Of a DNA stretch of 64,000 bases, positions 1-13,745 are shown piece after piece. The notes under the pieces were generated by a model. That model was given only the letters and a program-made list of their open reading frames with translations, searched no databases and had not been told where the DNA came from. How positions within the stretch are numbered: the first letter of the stretch is position 1; each line of letters opens with the position of its first letter. Made by a program: the position numbers and the translations under genes. Source of the DNA: Sphagnum compactum (Eukaryota > Bryophyta > Sphagnopsida > Sphagnales); contig OZ234500.1 in assembly GCA_965153455.1 (NCBI GenBank), positions 4,340,001 to 4,404,000 on the forward strand, written 5' to 3'.

Positions 1-279
1 ACACTTTTTATTTTTCATAATGTTAATTATCTTTTCATCTTTTCATTTTAAAGATTTTATTTGTAGAGTCTTTGCATTGGTAATGCCCATGACGAGGGCA
101 TTATTACAAATGGGTCCATGAATAGTTATCATTTTATATGTAGACCATTACCCTGGGTCTATACAACACAAGCTTGCCAACAGGAATACCCCATCCCTTA
201 CTAATTAGTGATGTTCATGTAAGTTACATACCAAAGTAGGTCATACTTCTTATAGTAACAATGGAGTGTTAAAACTCCA

Positions 280-1090
280 AAAGTGAAGGTGTTGATGTCA
301 TGACCTTAGCCTTGGGCTCATGACCAAAGCAAGGGCATGGAAAGGTTCGGGCCGAAAATGTAACCCAAGAATCACACCCACATTCCTGGGAGTGCGAGAG
401 AGTGTGAGGGAATGACCCACACACTCCCAAGCGGACTCCCACTTTGGGAGTTGGAGTCTGTATGGACTCCAAAATCTTTAGAGAATGATTTAAAGGGTCA
501 AAAGTCATTAGATTGAGGACTTCCTTATAACATTGGAAATCTTTTAAGACTTAAATGTTTAAAATGGGTTCGTATGATCCACTTTAGTATTTACAACACA
601 AGTTATGGCCAAAAGAAGGGCTAGGAGTCAAAGTGTCAATTTGATTTTCGACCACTAAAAGTCGGGAATCACCCTGAATTACATGCTTTTAGGTGTCATG
701 CCACATATTGTTGAAAAAATCTCCACGAGGGTTACAACTTTGCTTTAAATATCACCTTAATCGAAGGTCTACACAAGACGTTATGGGCCTTCAAAGTGGT
801 GGGAGTCCCAATTTCAAGAATTCCGGGACTCCTGACTTGGGAGTCCCGGAATTTGGGTGTAGCCCCTGTGACTAGTCATAGAGAATACTATAAGGGGGAA
901 GGTGGTGGCTTCCTTTAAGTCCGGGTTGTGGTGAGTTTTGTGAGTTTATGTATGTTCATGGTTCGTTCGTGCACCGTTAGTGTTCCAACTATGCAATAAC
1001 CAACTTGTTATTTGGATTGTGCATGTCCCTATGAATAATTGACCCACTTGTCACTCATCCTAGTCCCCATCCCGGAGCTCTAACACGCCC
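280..1090. repeat. Dispersed repeat R1, copy 1 (LTR-like, decayed)
   Basis: This block shares diverged stretches with 13960-14420 and 29090-29340. Shared parts include the run around CCTTGGGCTCATGACCAA, and GGCCAAAAGAAGG followed further on by GGGTTACAACTTT. The richer GC content and short GGAGTCCC inverted motifs contrast with the AT-rich surroundings. It is probably a fragment of a non-coding part of a retroelement, but no tRNA primer site or paired terminal repeats were found, so the element type is inferred. Confidence 0.4.
819..853. repeat. Perfect 14-bp inverted repeat, 7-nt loop
   Basis: The arm AATTCCGGGACTCC at 819-832 is matched exactly by its reverse complement at 840-853, separated by TGACTTG. 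It lies inside R1 copy 1. No U-tract follows, and in plant DNA this need not be a terminator. Confidence 0.7.
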
Positions 1091-1999
1091 CTTTTACCCT
1101 CGAAGTGTTGTGAACTAGTGAATGTACCCTAACTCCTTCCGTTGTTTTCACTTTTGACTTTGCATTTGAGTCCTTCAAGGAATTTGGGGGTGCATCAGTT
1201 GAAGTCACCAATTGGGGATTGTACACATATAAATCTATAAAGTGTTTATTCATGCACAAATTTTTTTGCTTGAATTTAATTGTAATTTTAATGAAAGTTG
1301 AATTATAATTAACAATGCATGTAGAATACACGTTTTATTTTTGATTGGTTTCATTGCTTATGTGACCATCATTATGATTGACTTTTCTTTCATTTAGGTT
1401 TGTGAATTTTCCAAGGAGGAAAATGTTTTTCAAGCATGTTTGTCACCTCCATTATCTTAAAGGTTAACTTACAAAAAGTTCATGCATTTTTTAAGATGGA
1501 TTTTTTTTGTCAAAAGGCATTTTATTGTCTTTCATATTCATTCATTTATGAATTTGTTTGGATTGAATTCTTCTTGAAAATTCATGTTGCAAAATCCATT
1601 TAATTTTGTATTGTGGAATAGAAGTACATGACTATTGTTGTTAGTATTAAATAAAAATATTTATGAAATTTGGGTTGGCTATTTTGGATGATTTCTACAT
1701 AACCAAATAGTCAACAATTTAAGTTTTGAAAATTGAGTGAATTTTGTATTGTGGATTATGTAATGGCACAATTTATGAATGATCCGATATGGATTCCATT
1801 ACATCTTCAATACCCTTGTTTTTAAAAAATTGAAAATTTCATAATTATGTCATAAGTAACAAGAGTATGATTAGAGTACATGTTTGGATTATATCCAAAG
1901 GCAATTATATTGGTTTTGATTGAAAATTATTGCATCGTGAATTGTATAATTGCAATGGTAAGTTAATCATTATATGTTTGATATGCCCAAGATATTTTA
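1091..1999. other. AT-rich intergenic DNA, no gene seen
   Basis: Only short open frames without family resemblance occur here. No splice-consistent coding pattern was recognised. Confidence 0.6.
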
Positions 2000-2150
2000 A
2001 ATTTTTCAAAATATTTAATTAACTCCTAGTTAAGTCGAATGAATTCCGAATTAACTTTTAATTAACTCATAGTTATGTATTAGTTAACTTTTAGTTGACT
2101 TTTAATTAAGTCCAAGTTAACTTTTAATTAAGTTTCAGTTAACTCATAGT
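2000..2150. repeat. Degenerate TTAACTTTTAATTAA repeat
   Basis: Variants of TTAACTTTTAATTAA and AACTCATAGTTA recur about every 20 bp, forming a short degenerate tandem array directly upstream of the LTR-like segment. Confidence 0.5.
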
Positions 2151-2159
2151 CGATTCTCA

Positions 2160-2480
2160 TTTATGAAATTTCCCAATAAGCTTCTTTATTCGATGCACAT
2201 ATAAAAGCTTCCTTGGAATCTTTATTGACCTATGTCCCCAAAAGGGTATAAATAGGAGTAGAAATCCTCATTTCCTTTAGTCTATTTAACATCAATCTTA
2301 GGCAAGATCTTATATCATAACCTTGTTATGTTCTTTTCATATTCATGTTTGCATATGTTTAGCATAATAAAAATTCATTTTCACATTTATTATGCACATC
2401 TAGTGTTTTTGTTATTAATTCTTATGTTTTTGTTTTTGAATCACATAATCTTGTTTTGTTCCTTGTTTAGAAGTTAAATT
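2160..2480 (+). mobile_element. LTR-like promoter/poly(A) segment
   Basis: A TATA-type box (TATAAATAG, 2247-2255) is followed about 110 bp later by an AATAAA signal (2366-2371). That order and spacing are typical of the U3-R-U5 part of a plant LTR retrotransposon. No second LTR, primer-binding site or gag/pol frame was found, so it would be a solo or truncated LTR. A cryptic plant promoter is the alternative. Confidence 0.3.
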
Positions 2481-2861
2481 TATACCTTTCCTTTGGCCTT
2501 TGTTCTCGTGATTTTTTGTATCCTTGATAATGTTATTTTTGGGTTGAACATTTGAAATTTGAACATTTTTGAAAGATAAATTTGAATTGTGCGATATTTT
2601 TTAAAGGTTTCAAAGGTTTGTTAAATGGGTATTACTATGTGGATTTGGGGGAAGTTTTGATCAAATAAGTGCATGCATTGGGGCTTTCAATTGTTGGAGT
2701 TAGTTGCATGCATTCAAGAATGTACTAATGAGGTTAGTCAGGATCATAAGTGAGTAATATGAAATTATCATTTATGAATTGGTCTAATGACTTCCATCTA
2801 ACATTGGATTAACCTAATTTCCTTTTGGAGTCTTTTAAAACAACTATATTGATATCAAGGC
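2481..2861. other. AT-rich intergenic DNA, no gene seen
   Basis: No coding or structured feature was recognised. Confidence 0.5.
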
Positions 2862-3011
2862 CTTATCAAAGCCCCAATGACAACCTTTAATGAAAAAAAT
2901 GTTGAAACTTTTTGGGCATTACAATCTTCATTATTGAGACCTTATCAAGGCCCCAACAACATTTAATGAAAAATGTGGAAACTTTTTGAAACTTTTTGGG
3001 CATTGCAATCC
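2862..3011. repeat. Tandem duplication of about 75 bp
   Basis: Two adjacent copies share CCTTATCAA-GCCCCAA, then TTTAATGAAAAA, GAAACTTTTTGGGCATT and CAATC. They differ by small indels; the second copy carries a doubled GAAACTTTTT. Confidence 0.6.
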
Positions 3012-3511
3012 TGACCATATCACCAAATATTAGTTGGCTCCATTTGGGGCTCCTTATTCTAGCAATGAAACAATTTTTGCCATCATCATCAATAACCTTA
3101 ATTTTATAAAATTTCAAGGTATTAATAGACAGTGTTTGAATAATTGTGAAAGTCATGGGAGAGGTTGTGGGCAAAATTGTTGTTGTAGGGCACCATGTGA
3201 GATTTGATGAGTGCATTAGTGGCTTCCATTTTGCTTCACCTTTCATTCATTGACAATGACATTCAACACACTTGTTTTTACATGTTTTGCCCACAAAACT
3301 TGTAGCTTCAATAGTAGAGAAAAAACTGAAACTTATTTCCATCCTACTCCTTTAATAATGTACTTTTATCTTCCTCCATCTATTCCTAACTTTTTCAAAC
3401 TAACAATGCTCCATGCAACACTTGTACATTGATCACAAGGAACATCAAAGAGAAGCACAAAGAACAAAATACACCTACCACAAGGTAAATGTAGCACAAG
3501 AGGAAAAACCC

Positions 3512-3542
<31 letters not shown>

Positions 3543-5559
3543 CTCAAAACAACAACAACAAAAAAAAGACATTGACACACAAAAAATAAAATTACTGTAC
3601 AAAAAATGTTAATAATGCACGTCAAAAGCGCCAACAAGAAACAAAGAGGAAGAAGGATGACCACAAAAAAACAAAAGATCCAAACATTAAAAAAAGACAA
3701 AAAATCAAGCACCCAAAAAAAATTCTATCATGTTGGTTTTAACATCCTAAATGCACACTCAACCATCTTCAATTTGAAAAAAATTGCACATACTAAGTTA
3801 ATTGATGTTGCAACATTAGACAACAAAGTTTATCATTATCCATTCCATTTTCTCCATGGCACACTTTGGCATTCCACAAAACTAGGGGGTATTGAGTTTT
3901 GTTGTGTTGTGTTGCAACAAGGGACACCAACTCTAGGTTATCTTAAGTCCTCAACAAACTCATTGGCAACTTTGATTTTGCCAAGAGAATATGATTGTAT
4001 GCAATGGAGATGCTCTTACATTTGCATTCACATTTGAAAATAGCAAAGAACATTACTTGAAGAATCACCATTTTGAATTGAATTTTCATCTTAACTCGGT
4101 CATTATGAGAGCCATATTACTATGCATGCATGACTATCATCATGGATGGGTTTAATAATATATAAAGCCTTGGCCCTTGCCTTAATTTTTTAAAGCTAGA
4201 AAGCAGACTAGAGAGTATGCTATATGTTAATGCCACATTTCAGAGGCACAATTCATTTGCTAAGGCACATTTCATTTTTTAAAAAGGTGCAACTCACATG
4301 CACATTTTGTATTAAAATTTTCATTAAATTACACAATCTATATCAAGATTCAAATTTAAGACCTGTTATTTTGAGACTGCCCCCCATCTTGGAGCTTTAC
4401 CTTACACACACAAATACCTATGTAAATATACACATAATAACCATTTTGGCCACTCTGGGCAGCAGAGTGATGGTCACTACGTGCCCACTTCCAAAAATCT
4501 AATCAGGCCAAATCCATTCATACAAGGCATGAATTAATTTTTAACATATAAAAAGTAGTTTAAAACAGGAGGCCGGGAGTTTCATTGTTCATGCCTATTT
4601 GTAATAATAAATTAGCTTTGGGTCAATATACATGCACATGATTCAGTGCTTGCAAAATTTTAGTTTTATTTTAATTTTAATTTTTTTCCTTTGTCGTGGA
4701 GAATTTTGGGTTGCTTACACCAACAAGCCAACAATTTTCTTCATCAATGTATTAACATGATGCGATCAGCAAAGGGCACCGGTGGTTTTTCAGTAGTGAT
4801 TTTATGTGTTTTTTATAGGCAAAAGGTGTCGGGAGCTTTGCAAAGAGCACATGCCATTTCTATTATGAGGTGCCCTGTTTTTAAGGTGAAAGCTTTTTCT
4901 AGGCTTATTACTCTTTTGGGTTTGCTCTCCTTTTCAGATATGCTTCTTGCATCTAGGGGGGCTCTAGAACATATTTGTTCCTTTGCCCCCTTTGTGACTC
5001 ACTTTGAGCTTTGCTCTTCTGGTTCGGACTTGAGTTCTCTCTCTCTCTCTTCTTCCTTTCCCCTTTTGTTGGGTGCTTTGTTTAATGGAGTTTGTCAAGG
5101 TTTCATCATCATATTCATAATATAAAATTGCTCATTCAAATAGAATGATTGGTAAATTGATTTTATTTAGGCAATCTCCCAAGTTTGACTATCCCAATTT
5201 TCACATTTATGGGTGAGAATTGAAAAATAATTAGTATTTATAGGCCAATAATATTCCAATAAGTTATTTCATGTGTGGCAAATTTGTCAAGGCCAAAATA
5301 TTTATATTTAATTTTTGGTCCACCCCACCCTGCTTGCTGCTGGCTAGTTGAGGACTTTCCTTTTTCTTGTGTTTGTCCCTAATTTAGGGCAAGCCCATGT
5401 GAAGAAAGTGCACCCTTTCTCAGTTGGGGGTCTGCACTTTTGGCTTTGATTTGCTTTGCTTGTCACATGGAACTCTTACTTTTTGTGGGCCATTTGAAGT
5501 TCAAAGACATGAGACCCAATGGCTCCCAGTCCTCACAACATAACACCCACTTATTATTA
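3012..5559. other. Intergenic DNA, unrecognised open frames only
   Basis: Two + frames of 143 codons (3606-4037) and 144 codons (4691-5125) are open but resemble no family I recognise. The first is very lysine-rich at its start because it reads A-rich sequence. Neither shows splice sites or a domain, and I do not call them genes. Confidence 0.5.
3512..3538. repeat. Homopolymer A27
   Basis: An uninterrupted run of 27 A. It could be a retroposon tail, but no matching target-site duplication was found by eye. Confidence 0.8.
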
Positions 5560-5760
5560 TCTATCTATCTATGAAGGAAGGTAGTTTGTTTTGTTTTGTT
5601 TTGTAGTTATGAGATTCATCGAACCGGGATGCTTTAGATTGTGTTCTTGGTGTCTTTGGAAAGCTCTCCACGAGGAGGGATGCATGGGCTTGGTTCCATG
5701 ACGTTTGGACTTGCAGTGCAAAAGTTCTTGAATATTGCATGATTTGTTCACTGAAAATTA
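5560..5760 (+). repeat. Dispersed repeat R2, solo copy
   Basis: Shares AAGGAAGGTAGTTTGTTTTG, then GAAAGC-CTC, then GTGCAAAAGTT-TTGAATATTG with both arms of the foldback at 20195-21660. This copy has the same orientation as the left arm. Confidence 0.5.
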
Positions 5761-5814
5761 AATTATATTTAAAAGTTCCTCCTTTTATTTTCTTTTCTTT
5801 TTGGGTGATGGACA

Positions 5815-6500
5815 TATTTGATTGGCCCATCACCTGAAATAAAATAAAATAAAATAAAACTTTGGATAGTCCTACAAGAGATTTTTTTTAACCTCCTCTT
5901 TGGGCTCCTTATACAGGTTGCAAGTGTAGACCAGACAGCAAAACCTATGGGACAAAAGGGAGATGTTATTAGGAACACATTGGGGAACACATTAAGAATT
6001 TGGAAAACATGTCGGGAACCCATTGAGAACTTGACAAGAACACATTGGGAACAATGAAAAATCTCTAAAGAAAAAAACGGGGCCCCATGGGTGCATGTTG
6101 GCTCACCTCATTGGTTGCCAAGAATTTCTATCCCTACTTGTGTTCTTTACCATTTTTGGTAGGCTAATGGTAGGGGCAAAATTGTGGGGAGATAGTCATC
6201 CTTCTTATTAATTAGTTCAAGGTGCACCCAAAGTCTTTTTGGGGGGGGGGGGGGGGGGGAAGGAGACACTTTGATTGGCCCATCACAAACAAATTTGGAG
6301 ACATTTGGGCATTCCCCAGTAAAAGCAAAAAGATGCTTGGCTTTGGCCCCCCACTCCCTCAAAATAAAAGCACAAAGGTTCTTCCCTATGGCTCACCCTT
6401 ATAGTTTATATACATGAAAGCTCAACTTTGGGCAAAGCATATGGTTCAAAGTGTGTTCATATTGGGAATGTCTTCAGGAACACTTTGCAAACTTGGTGAG
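5815..6500 (+). repeat. Dispersed repeat R5, copies 1 and 2
   Basis: Recognised by TTTGATTGGCCCATCAC, an AAATAAAAG tract, AACTTTGGGCAA, and a series of GGGAACACATTGG-type motifs. A partial copy spans about 5815-6060. A second begins with a G19 run (6241-6259) and runs to about 6500. A third lies at 9780-10040. No open frame of note is preserved. Confidence 0.5.
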
Positions 6501-6509
6501 AACAAAAGA

Positions 6510-9500
6510 ATTTTTTAAAAAAAAAACTAAATAAATAAATAGGTTGGGCAAGAGAAAGTTAGTTTGCTTTTTTGAACATTGCTCAAAATATTTCCATGTT
6601 AATTAGATGATAGCATGCTTGCCCAAAGTTGGAAGGATTTTATTTTCATACGTCATGTAAAAAGTTGCTTGGGTATTTACAATGCATTGAGATTAAGTTG
6701 TCAAATTCATTTGAGAAAAATTCAAATTATTTTATGATTATTTGGCATAGATATCATAATATAAAATAAAATATTGTGTCTACGTGATCATGCACATTCT
6801 TCATACATATAGTTTTATTTAAATGTAATTAGCATGAAAAATCTTTGAAAAATATTTTTTTATTCAAACAATTACATTGCAACATGTATTATTTTTTATT
6901 TAATCAATCACATTGTCAATTGGGCTATCAATTTTATAATTTTCCATCCAATCTTGTTGAGTATTGCTTCATTCGTTCAACTACACTCCTAATTGCAATT
7001 ATATTAGTTAAGTAGTCTTATATTTAATGTTGTTTTCCCAATCAATCGCATGGTCACTTGTGCTACTAAATTCCTAATTTTATATTCAATCAAAGAAATA
7101 AACTTGCTACATTGGAATTTTGAAGTATGGTCATTGGGAAGGGAAAAAATATTATTAAAATAGTGGCAACTTTCATGACATTTTTTTAATAAAACCAACA
7201 TTTCTCATGAATATGAACAAAACAAAAGAATAAACATGATTTTTATAAGTTTATAGCCAAGATTAATTGAAGATTGCATTACCAGAAATAATATTGTTGC
7301 AAATGTAGAAGATTGCGACATGTGACATGCAATGCATGTTATCACAAGATGGAAGGGACATATGTATGTAATGTTGCATGTCTTTGCACGTCAAAAACAT
7401 AACAATAACATGTTTCACATGGTTATCATTTTTGTAGATACTCACCCAAGGTGTGGCACATTAATAGTTGACTCATATTTTCCATCATCAACACATGATG
7501 GAATAGAACAAAATAGTAATAAAATATACATATATTAACATGAAACATAATGAATGGCATGTTGAAAATCAAAATTATGAATAAAATAATATAAAGTTTC
7601 ATTATAATTACCAAATTTCAATTAAATTATGTATTAATAACTATAGAATGTTTATTTTATTTTTAATTTAATAGTGGTTGTAATCAAAATTAAAGAATGG
7701 TATATAATTCACATTGTGTAATTGTATTTTATTTATTAAAAAAGAATATGTAAAATATACATATTTACTTTAATAAAATTCAACATAAATTATTTAAAAA
7801 TATTTTAGTGGACACCTTTTAATCAAAATAAAAAATATTTATTTAAGTCAAGATTGAGAATTAAATATCCATTAAAAAAAAAAACAAAGTTGACAACTCT
7901 ACATTATTTTTATCAATGTTATGTTTATGAACTTAATTAGATTTAATAATTTACTTATTCTCAACATCAAATTCATTATAGTGGGAATTGGCATTGGACA
8001 ATGTTTTAATATCACTTCCATACATGATTTGGATATTGGGGGGCAAACATTTTGTTTTGCCCTTTCTAATGACCCTCTTTTTTGGAATGGTAATTTTTTT
8101 TTCTTTCTAATTACTTCTTCTTTTAAAATCGGTAGAAAATATTTTCCCTTAAAAAAGATGCCAAGGGACATTGGAAAGGCCCAAAAGAGTTTGCTTTTGG
8201 GACAACAAGGGACACCAGAAAAGATGCCAAGCCAGGTGGGGGTGCCTACCCCATGTAGGATGTCAAGGGGGTGTTGAAAAGTTTAATGTTTTCAATAATG
8301 AAAATTAATCTTTATTTTCTATAATTAATGGAATATAAATGATTTCATAGACAATTTATATAACCATGAATTATCAATGTTTTGTAACTAATATTTTCTT
8401 CAAAATCATTTAAATTAAAAATATATTAATATTCCAACCTTGTGTTAATTGATCGTCATGGGTAGTGCAAAGCAACATGAAACACAAGTTCGTAGAAGAA
8501 TGTTTGAACTTTATGTGTAGAGGAAAGGTAGGTCCTTTCATTCCCATGCAAATGATGTCTGGTATGTTGGTCCGGAGCTAGCGAGTCTACATGGAGTTAG
8601 ACCTAATTTACAACCAAACTTATTGGGTCTACATGGACCCAAACGTTGCTTAGAATTGGAGCCCGTTGGTATTAAAGGCTTGTTCACAAGGTCTAGTTTC
8701 ATAGGTTTAAGTAAGGGTTAGGGTTCTAAATTTAAATAAGGTTAAGTTTTTAGGTTCCTAGTTTATAAGGGCCTAAGCTTTGTGTGTTGGAGATTGCATG
8801 TCATGTAGACCCAATTGTCAATGAAGAAAACAAACCAACATGCACAGATTTGGTCTCATTAAACTTTGTTTTCTCATTTTGTTCACTTCTTCTAATACTA
8901 AATTTTTTCACAAGTTCCATGGGGCTTGTGTGTGCTTAGGTTACACCCAGGATGGGAGGTCTTTCATTAAAAAAAATTAAAAAATAAAAAAAATTCTAGA
9001 CCTGAATTTGTCGATTCTTTAAAAAAACTAAGAACTAGGCAACACTAGTTGAGACCTCATTGATATCTATTCATTTTGGTAATTGAACTAATAGCACTAG
9101 AGGGAGAAGGAGCTTCAACAAAATGCCTAAAGTGGGTGTGCATAAAAGGTGTATAAAAAGATGACACAAGCAAAGCAAAGTGTGGCATAACCAGGTTTTG
9201 TTGTTGATGTCTCTACATGTGAAGAGGATGTACCCCCTTTTTTTAGTTTTCAATGGTTTGGCCTTTTGTTGCTCCTTGTGAGCAATTCAAGGTTTCTCCT
9301 CCCTTAAGCGCTTCCATTTCTTATGGGACCCCTTTGGTTCTCAGCAACAAAATTGCATTGAGCCATTGCATTGGTTTCAACATATATCACAAATGACATC
9401 CTTAAACCCCCAAAAATATAGGTCATATTATTATTTTTAATTGGTGAAAAAGATGTATAATATTTCATATGATAAGCCTTCAATTAATAAGCTTCTTTGG

Positions 9501-9740
9501 CCTATTGGCTTTATGGAAGATTCCATGGAAATCCATGGTTCCCATATTCATTGTCCTATCCCATAACATTATAACCTCATGTTAATATGTTATACATGTT
9601 CATCCCATACTTAGTGGTGTTTGGCATGGTCCTAATGTGGTGGGGTAGTGGGGACATAGAGAAGCTCAAACCACTTTTTATTCATTTCTAAGTGGGGAAT
9701 GGGAAACCAACAACATGATCATAGTATTATTGTTAATTCT
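6510..9740. other. AT-rich intergenic DNA, no gene seen
   Basis: Only short frames occur, such as 7921-8277, which has no recognisable family. A short GGGTTAGGGTT string near 8711 is isolated. From about 8540 to 8720 the sequence becomes less AT-rich and may be an old retroelement piece, but nothing decisive is visible. Confidence 0.5.
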
Positions 9741-9779
9741 ATTTGGTGGTGTTGGGGGGTGGGGCAGGGCACCCAATTT

Positions 9780-10040
9780 TATTTTATTTTGGTTCGTTTT
9801 GTTTTGCAAGGAGCCACTTTGATTGGGTCATCACATTTTCTTCTGGGAGCATTGAGCACTCCCCCCAAAATAGAAGAATAAAGGTGCTTCTCTTTTTCAC
9901 ACCTTTATACTTCAACTTTGGGCAAGAAAATATGGAATAAAATGTGATGCTATGGGGAACACATTGGAGACTTGGGGAACATAATTGAGGATCATTGAAA
10001 ACCTCTGGGAACACAATAAGAACATGGTGGAACATAAGGC
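9780..10040 (+). repeat. Dispersed repeat R5, copy 3
   Basis: Colinear with 6241-6500: GGAGCCACTTTGATTGGGTC, a GGGAGCATTGAGCACTCC block, AAAGGTGCTTCTC, then CTTCAACTTTGGGCAAG, then repeated GGGGAACACATTGGAGAC motifs. Confidence 0.55.
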
Positions 10041-13000
10041 CATGTAGGTTTAGCCTCAATTTGCCACTTTTTGGTCTTGGACCCTCATCTAAAAGGCTTT
10101 GGGACCAATTTAAAGTTTTTTGACCAATAAGATTGCTTGAATTCATTGGTCCCTGGACCTTGGATCCTCGTCTAAAGTGGGCCTAAGCTGACACCACTTC
10201 CTAAAAGCCCTCGGTACCTATTTTGGAAACCATCAATATGAACATCTTCTTTGAACATGAACATTGGTAGTAAGTTTAATTTTTTTTTAGTTTTCCTTCC
10301 TACATGGCTTTCATGTCAATAAACACACTTTTATCAAAGTTTTAGTATGAGAAGTAAGGGAACATTCTTTTGTCACATAATGTCCCTACCCCTCTTTCCC
10401 TTGCCCCAATTTCTCTTGGCACCATTTGAACCCTTCAAGCTTTTCAAAATATGAATTAAATGGCTTCCCTTTTCTTTCAGAAGATTTCAAACTTAGTCAA
10501 GATCTTGAACTTTCTTTTAAATCATTACAAGTGAAGCTCAATCAAGTGCGCCCCATTTGTTGGCCAAACTTTATTGTGGTTTTTAACACATTAACAATTC
10601 CATTTTTTTCTCGAGAATTTATGATTTTTTCCACAATTGTTTAGTGCGTGCTTTTATATTACACAAAGTGATGTTGATCCTCACATTATGCATGTTTTTT
10701 ACATGGCTCATATGTAGCTTAAGTCAAACCTTTAACAAGGTTTTTTAAATTATTAAGGAAGTTTTCTAATTGTACATTGTGTCTTCACTTTCGTGATACC
10801 AATCCACATTTCCCCACCAACTTGGAGTTGGGGGTTGTGAATAAACTCTCCATGGAACCTAATGGATTTTTCATCTCCATCTTTCATATAATTTTAGCAT
10901 GTGCATTTTCAAAGGTAATTCATATGGTAGAAATATTTGAAACATGAAAGGAATGAAAAATTTAACATATATAACAAGGTAATTTGCACATTATAGTAGT
11001 TAAAATATGAATGAATGAAAATTCAAATAATTAATTAAAAACACTTCATGTTTCACATATTTTTAACATGTCCATTTTCATGTGGTAATCCACCTAATGA
11101 TTGTGAACCACAATGAGTGTTTTGAACCACTAGCGAAAATTTTAACTTTGACAAGAGGTTATGAAATGTGCCTAAATAATGACAACCTCTTCCCAACAAT
11201 GTAGATACACATCAAACCGACTTGGGTTTTTTTAATTTTTTAAACACTCAATCTTATGGAATATTCACATTTGATGTTAAAGCACTGGCAATGTATTGGT
11301 GGGATTTTCTCATTTTGGCATGGATTCACATATATTGTGTCACATAACACTTTTTTACAACATGGAATCTTAGTTGGCATCTAATGTTAGTGCGGTGGCA
11401 ACACATCCATTAGCTAACATTTATTTTACACAAAACACAAATTTCAAAAAACTCAAGTGGTGCTACGAATAAAAGGTTGTTGAAGGCCTCACATAATTCG
11501 ATGTTACACAACACAAACCCCAATCACATGACAATTGCTCATGTGCGGTTCATGTCCTTTGCGTCACCCCTTGCATAATCAAGCTTTCAATTTGGTTGAA
11601 TAATATTTTTAAAAACTTGTGTTCAATTATGCATTCATATGTACTTAGAACAAAAATGTTGAAGGTCTCCCAACCAAACTGCAACATGGAAATATTTGGC
11701 AGATTACTTACTAGTTTCAAACATGGGTTTACAAAATGATTATTAGGGAAGAAAATGAGATCATTTTTCAATCTCCCCCTCCATTGTTGAACTTTCAATG
11801 TAACTATTTGTTACCATTCTTGAATTTTTTATAAATATGAAAATCATGAATCTTCAATGAATAGGTCTCCCCAATCAAATCATTTTCATTTCCCCCTAAT
11901 AATGTGTAGATAAATACAAGGTGTAGTTAATTCATAAGGAAGTAAATATTATAATTCACCTAAAATAAATAGGGTGCTTCTACAAGAGTCCTTGGAATGT
12001 CCACAATAGCATTGTAACACACCCACATGTACAATATCAACTTTAAATTTTTTATAGAAACCATGAAAACAAAAAAGTCATCAAATCTGTTATAAAAACT
12101 TCATATTTCTACTTTTGTTGCACAATGAATGGGAAATGGTCCATCAAATAATAACATGCAAAGTCAAAAAACCAAACAACCTATAATTTTGATTCAATTG
12201 TTTTAGAATTGACCTATATACCTATGAACAAACATGCTGTGAGCGAAGGTAGTTGGTTAATTTCTTCCATAAACAATCTTCAAGTTTGTTTCAACCTTTA
12301 ACATCTTTAAAAAAATAGATTATCAACATTCTAAACTTAAAATTTACAATAATCATTTGCTGGAGATCTCGGCTTCTCCTTTAGAAATCAACATATCAAT
12401 TTGTGAATCCCCTTGTTTTTCAACATGTTGTGTAATAAAGATGTGTTTTCACATTTGGTAAAACAGTCACACGTAATTCAAGCTTTCTCATCAACTATTG
12501 GAACATATTTAAAAAAGATGTTAAAACAAATTTTTCAATTATATATCTCCTAAGTTTATGTTTTTTATTATACAACAATTTCAATATTGTATGTTACCAT
12601 CAAGGAAGTCAAAGGATATTTATTGTCCTCATGTAGTTACATTGCAGCAACATTCATATGTCCATTTGAATTGAAAAGACCTCAATATTGAAACTTGTTG
12701 ATAGCATAAATGACCTCATGAAGCAAATACATTATAGATCTACCCATAACAAACAATTTAGAACAAATGGAAAAAACTTACTTCTTGCACCGTCTTGTAA
12801 ATTGTGCATGCCACCTTAATCTCCACCAAAATCAATATTAATTGGTATTTTGTGTATTGTTTAGTGATTAAATTTGTAAATGATTTATATCCGTGAAACA
12901 ATGTCCTTTTTGCCATCCTAAAGATTTTGATATAGTGTTCATTAGTTTTGTTCAATTGAGAAGAAAATGGAGAACAAATAATGGCTTTAAGTTTCACCCA

Positions 13001-13559
13001 TTTCCCCAAATTAAGAAACAAACTATCCAAAGCACTTGACATATGATAATCATGGAAAGTTGCATTTGTACAAGAATAGAAATGTTAGTAGTTTCTTCAC
13101 AAAATGGTTCAAAGTTCAAAATTTTAAGTTATTTATGTGACACATGTCTTTTGCAATAATTTTATCAAAAATGCAATAAATCCTACCACAAGAATTTTGT
13201 TAATCTCAATCATGTGCATTGTGATTGAGATAAAAAAAATTTAAAAAATGAAATTTATGAAATAAAAAAGATGAATACATAGAGTAAAATCTTGATTCAA
13301 ACTATAAGTATGCAAGAAAATAAAAGAAAAAACTGTGAGATCAAAATTCCAAATTTATAGAAAACAAAAGTTGCCACACACAAAACACAAAGTTCCCACA
13401 CACACAAAATGTTTCAATCTTAACTTTGGAGCGTGACCAACAATGTTTTATTAACTAGTGCAATTTCACCAAGAAACAAAATTAAACTTTTGAAAAAAGT
13501 GGTTTTCAAGGTTTTAATCATCAAAGTAAGAATTTGCTTAGGCTAAATTTGTAAATTTG
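10041..13559. other. AT-rich intergenic DNA, no gene seen
   Basis: No open frame longer than about 95 codons and no recognisable domain. It looks like old, decayed repeat sequence. Confidence 0.55.
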
Positions 13560-13745
13560 GTTTTCATTGTCTAGCAAAAAATATACAAAGATGATTAAAT
13601 ATTTGTATTTTCATTTTGGTTTGTAGTTATATTTGGCTAAATCTTCTTGAAGATGATCACCATTTTTTACATGTTCTTATGGAATATGATTACCACTTTG
13701 GCTACACACAAAAAATCTTATGTAACAAACATTAATGACCAACTT
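13560..13745 (+). repeat. Dispersed repeat R4, copy 1
   Basis: Carries the family signature of a leading TTTGGCTAAAT, a middle GATGATCACCA, and an ending ACTTTGGCTACA followed by an AAAATCTTA tract. Related copies lie near 18270, 20720, 44880, 45700, 50790 and 51190. Confidence 0.5.

Noticed and set aside
3606-4037. 143-codon + frame, Lys-rich N-terminus
   Set aside because: No family resemblance. The start reads A-rich sequence next to an A27 tract.
4691-5125. 144-codon + frame with hydrophobic C-terminus
   Set aside because: No recognisable domain, no splice partners; chance length is plausible.
8705-8725. Telomere-like GGGTTAGGG
   Set aside because: A single short occurrence, not an array of plant TTTAGGG units.
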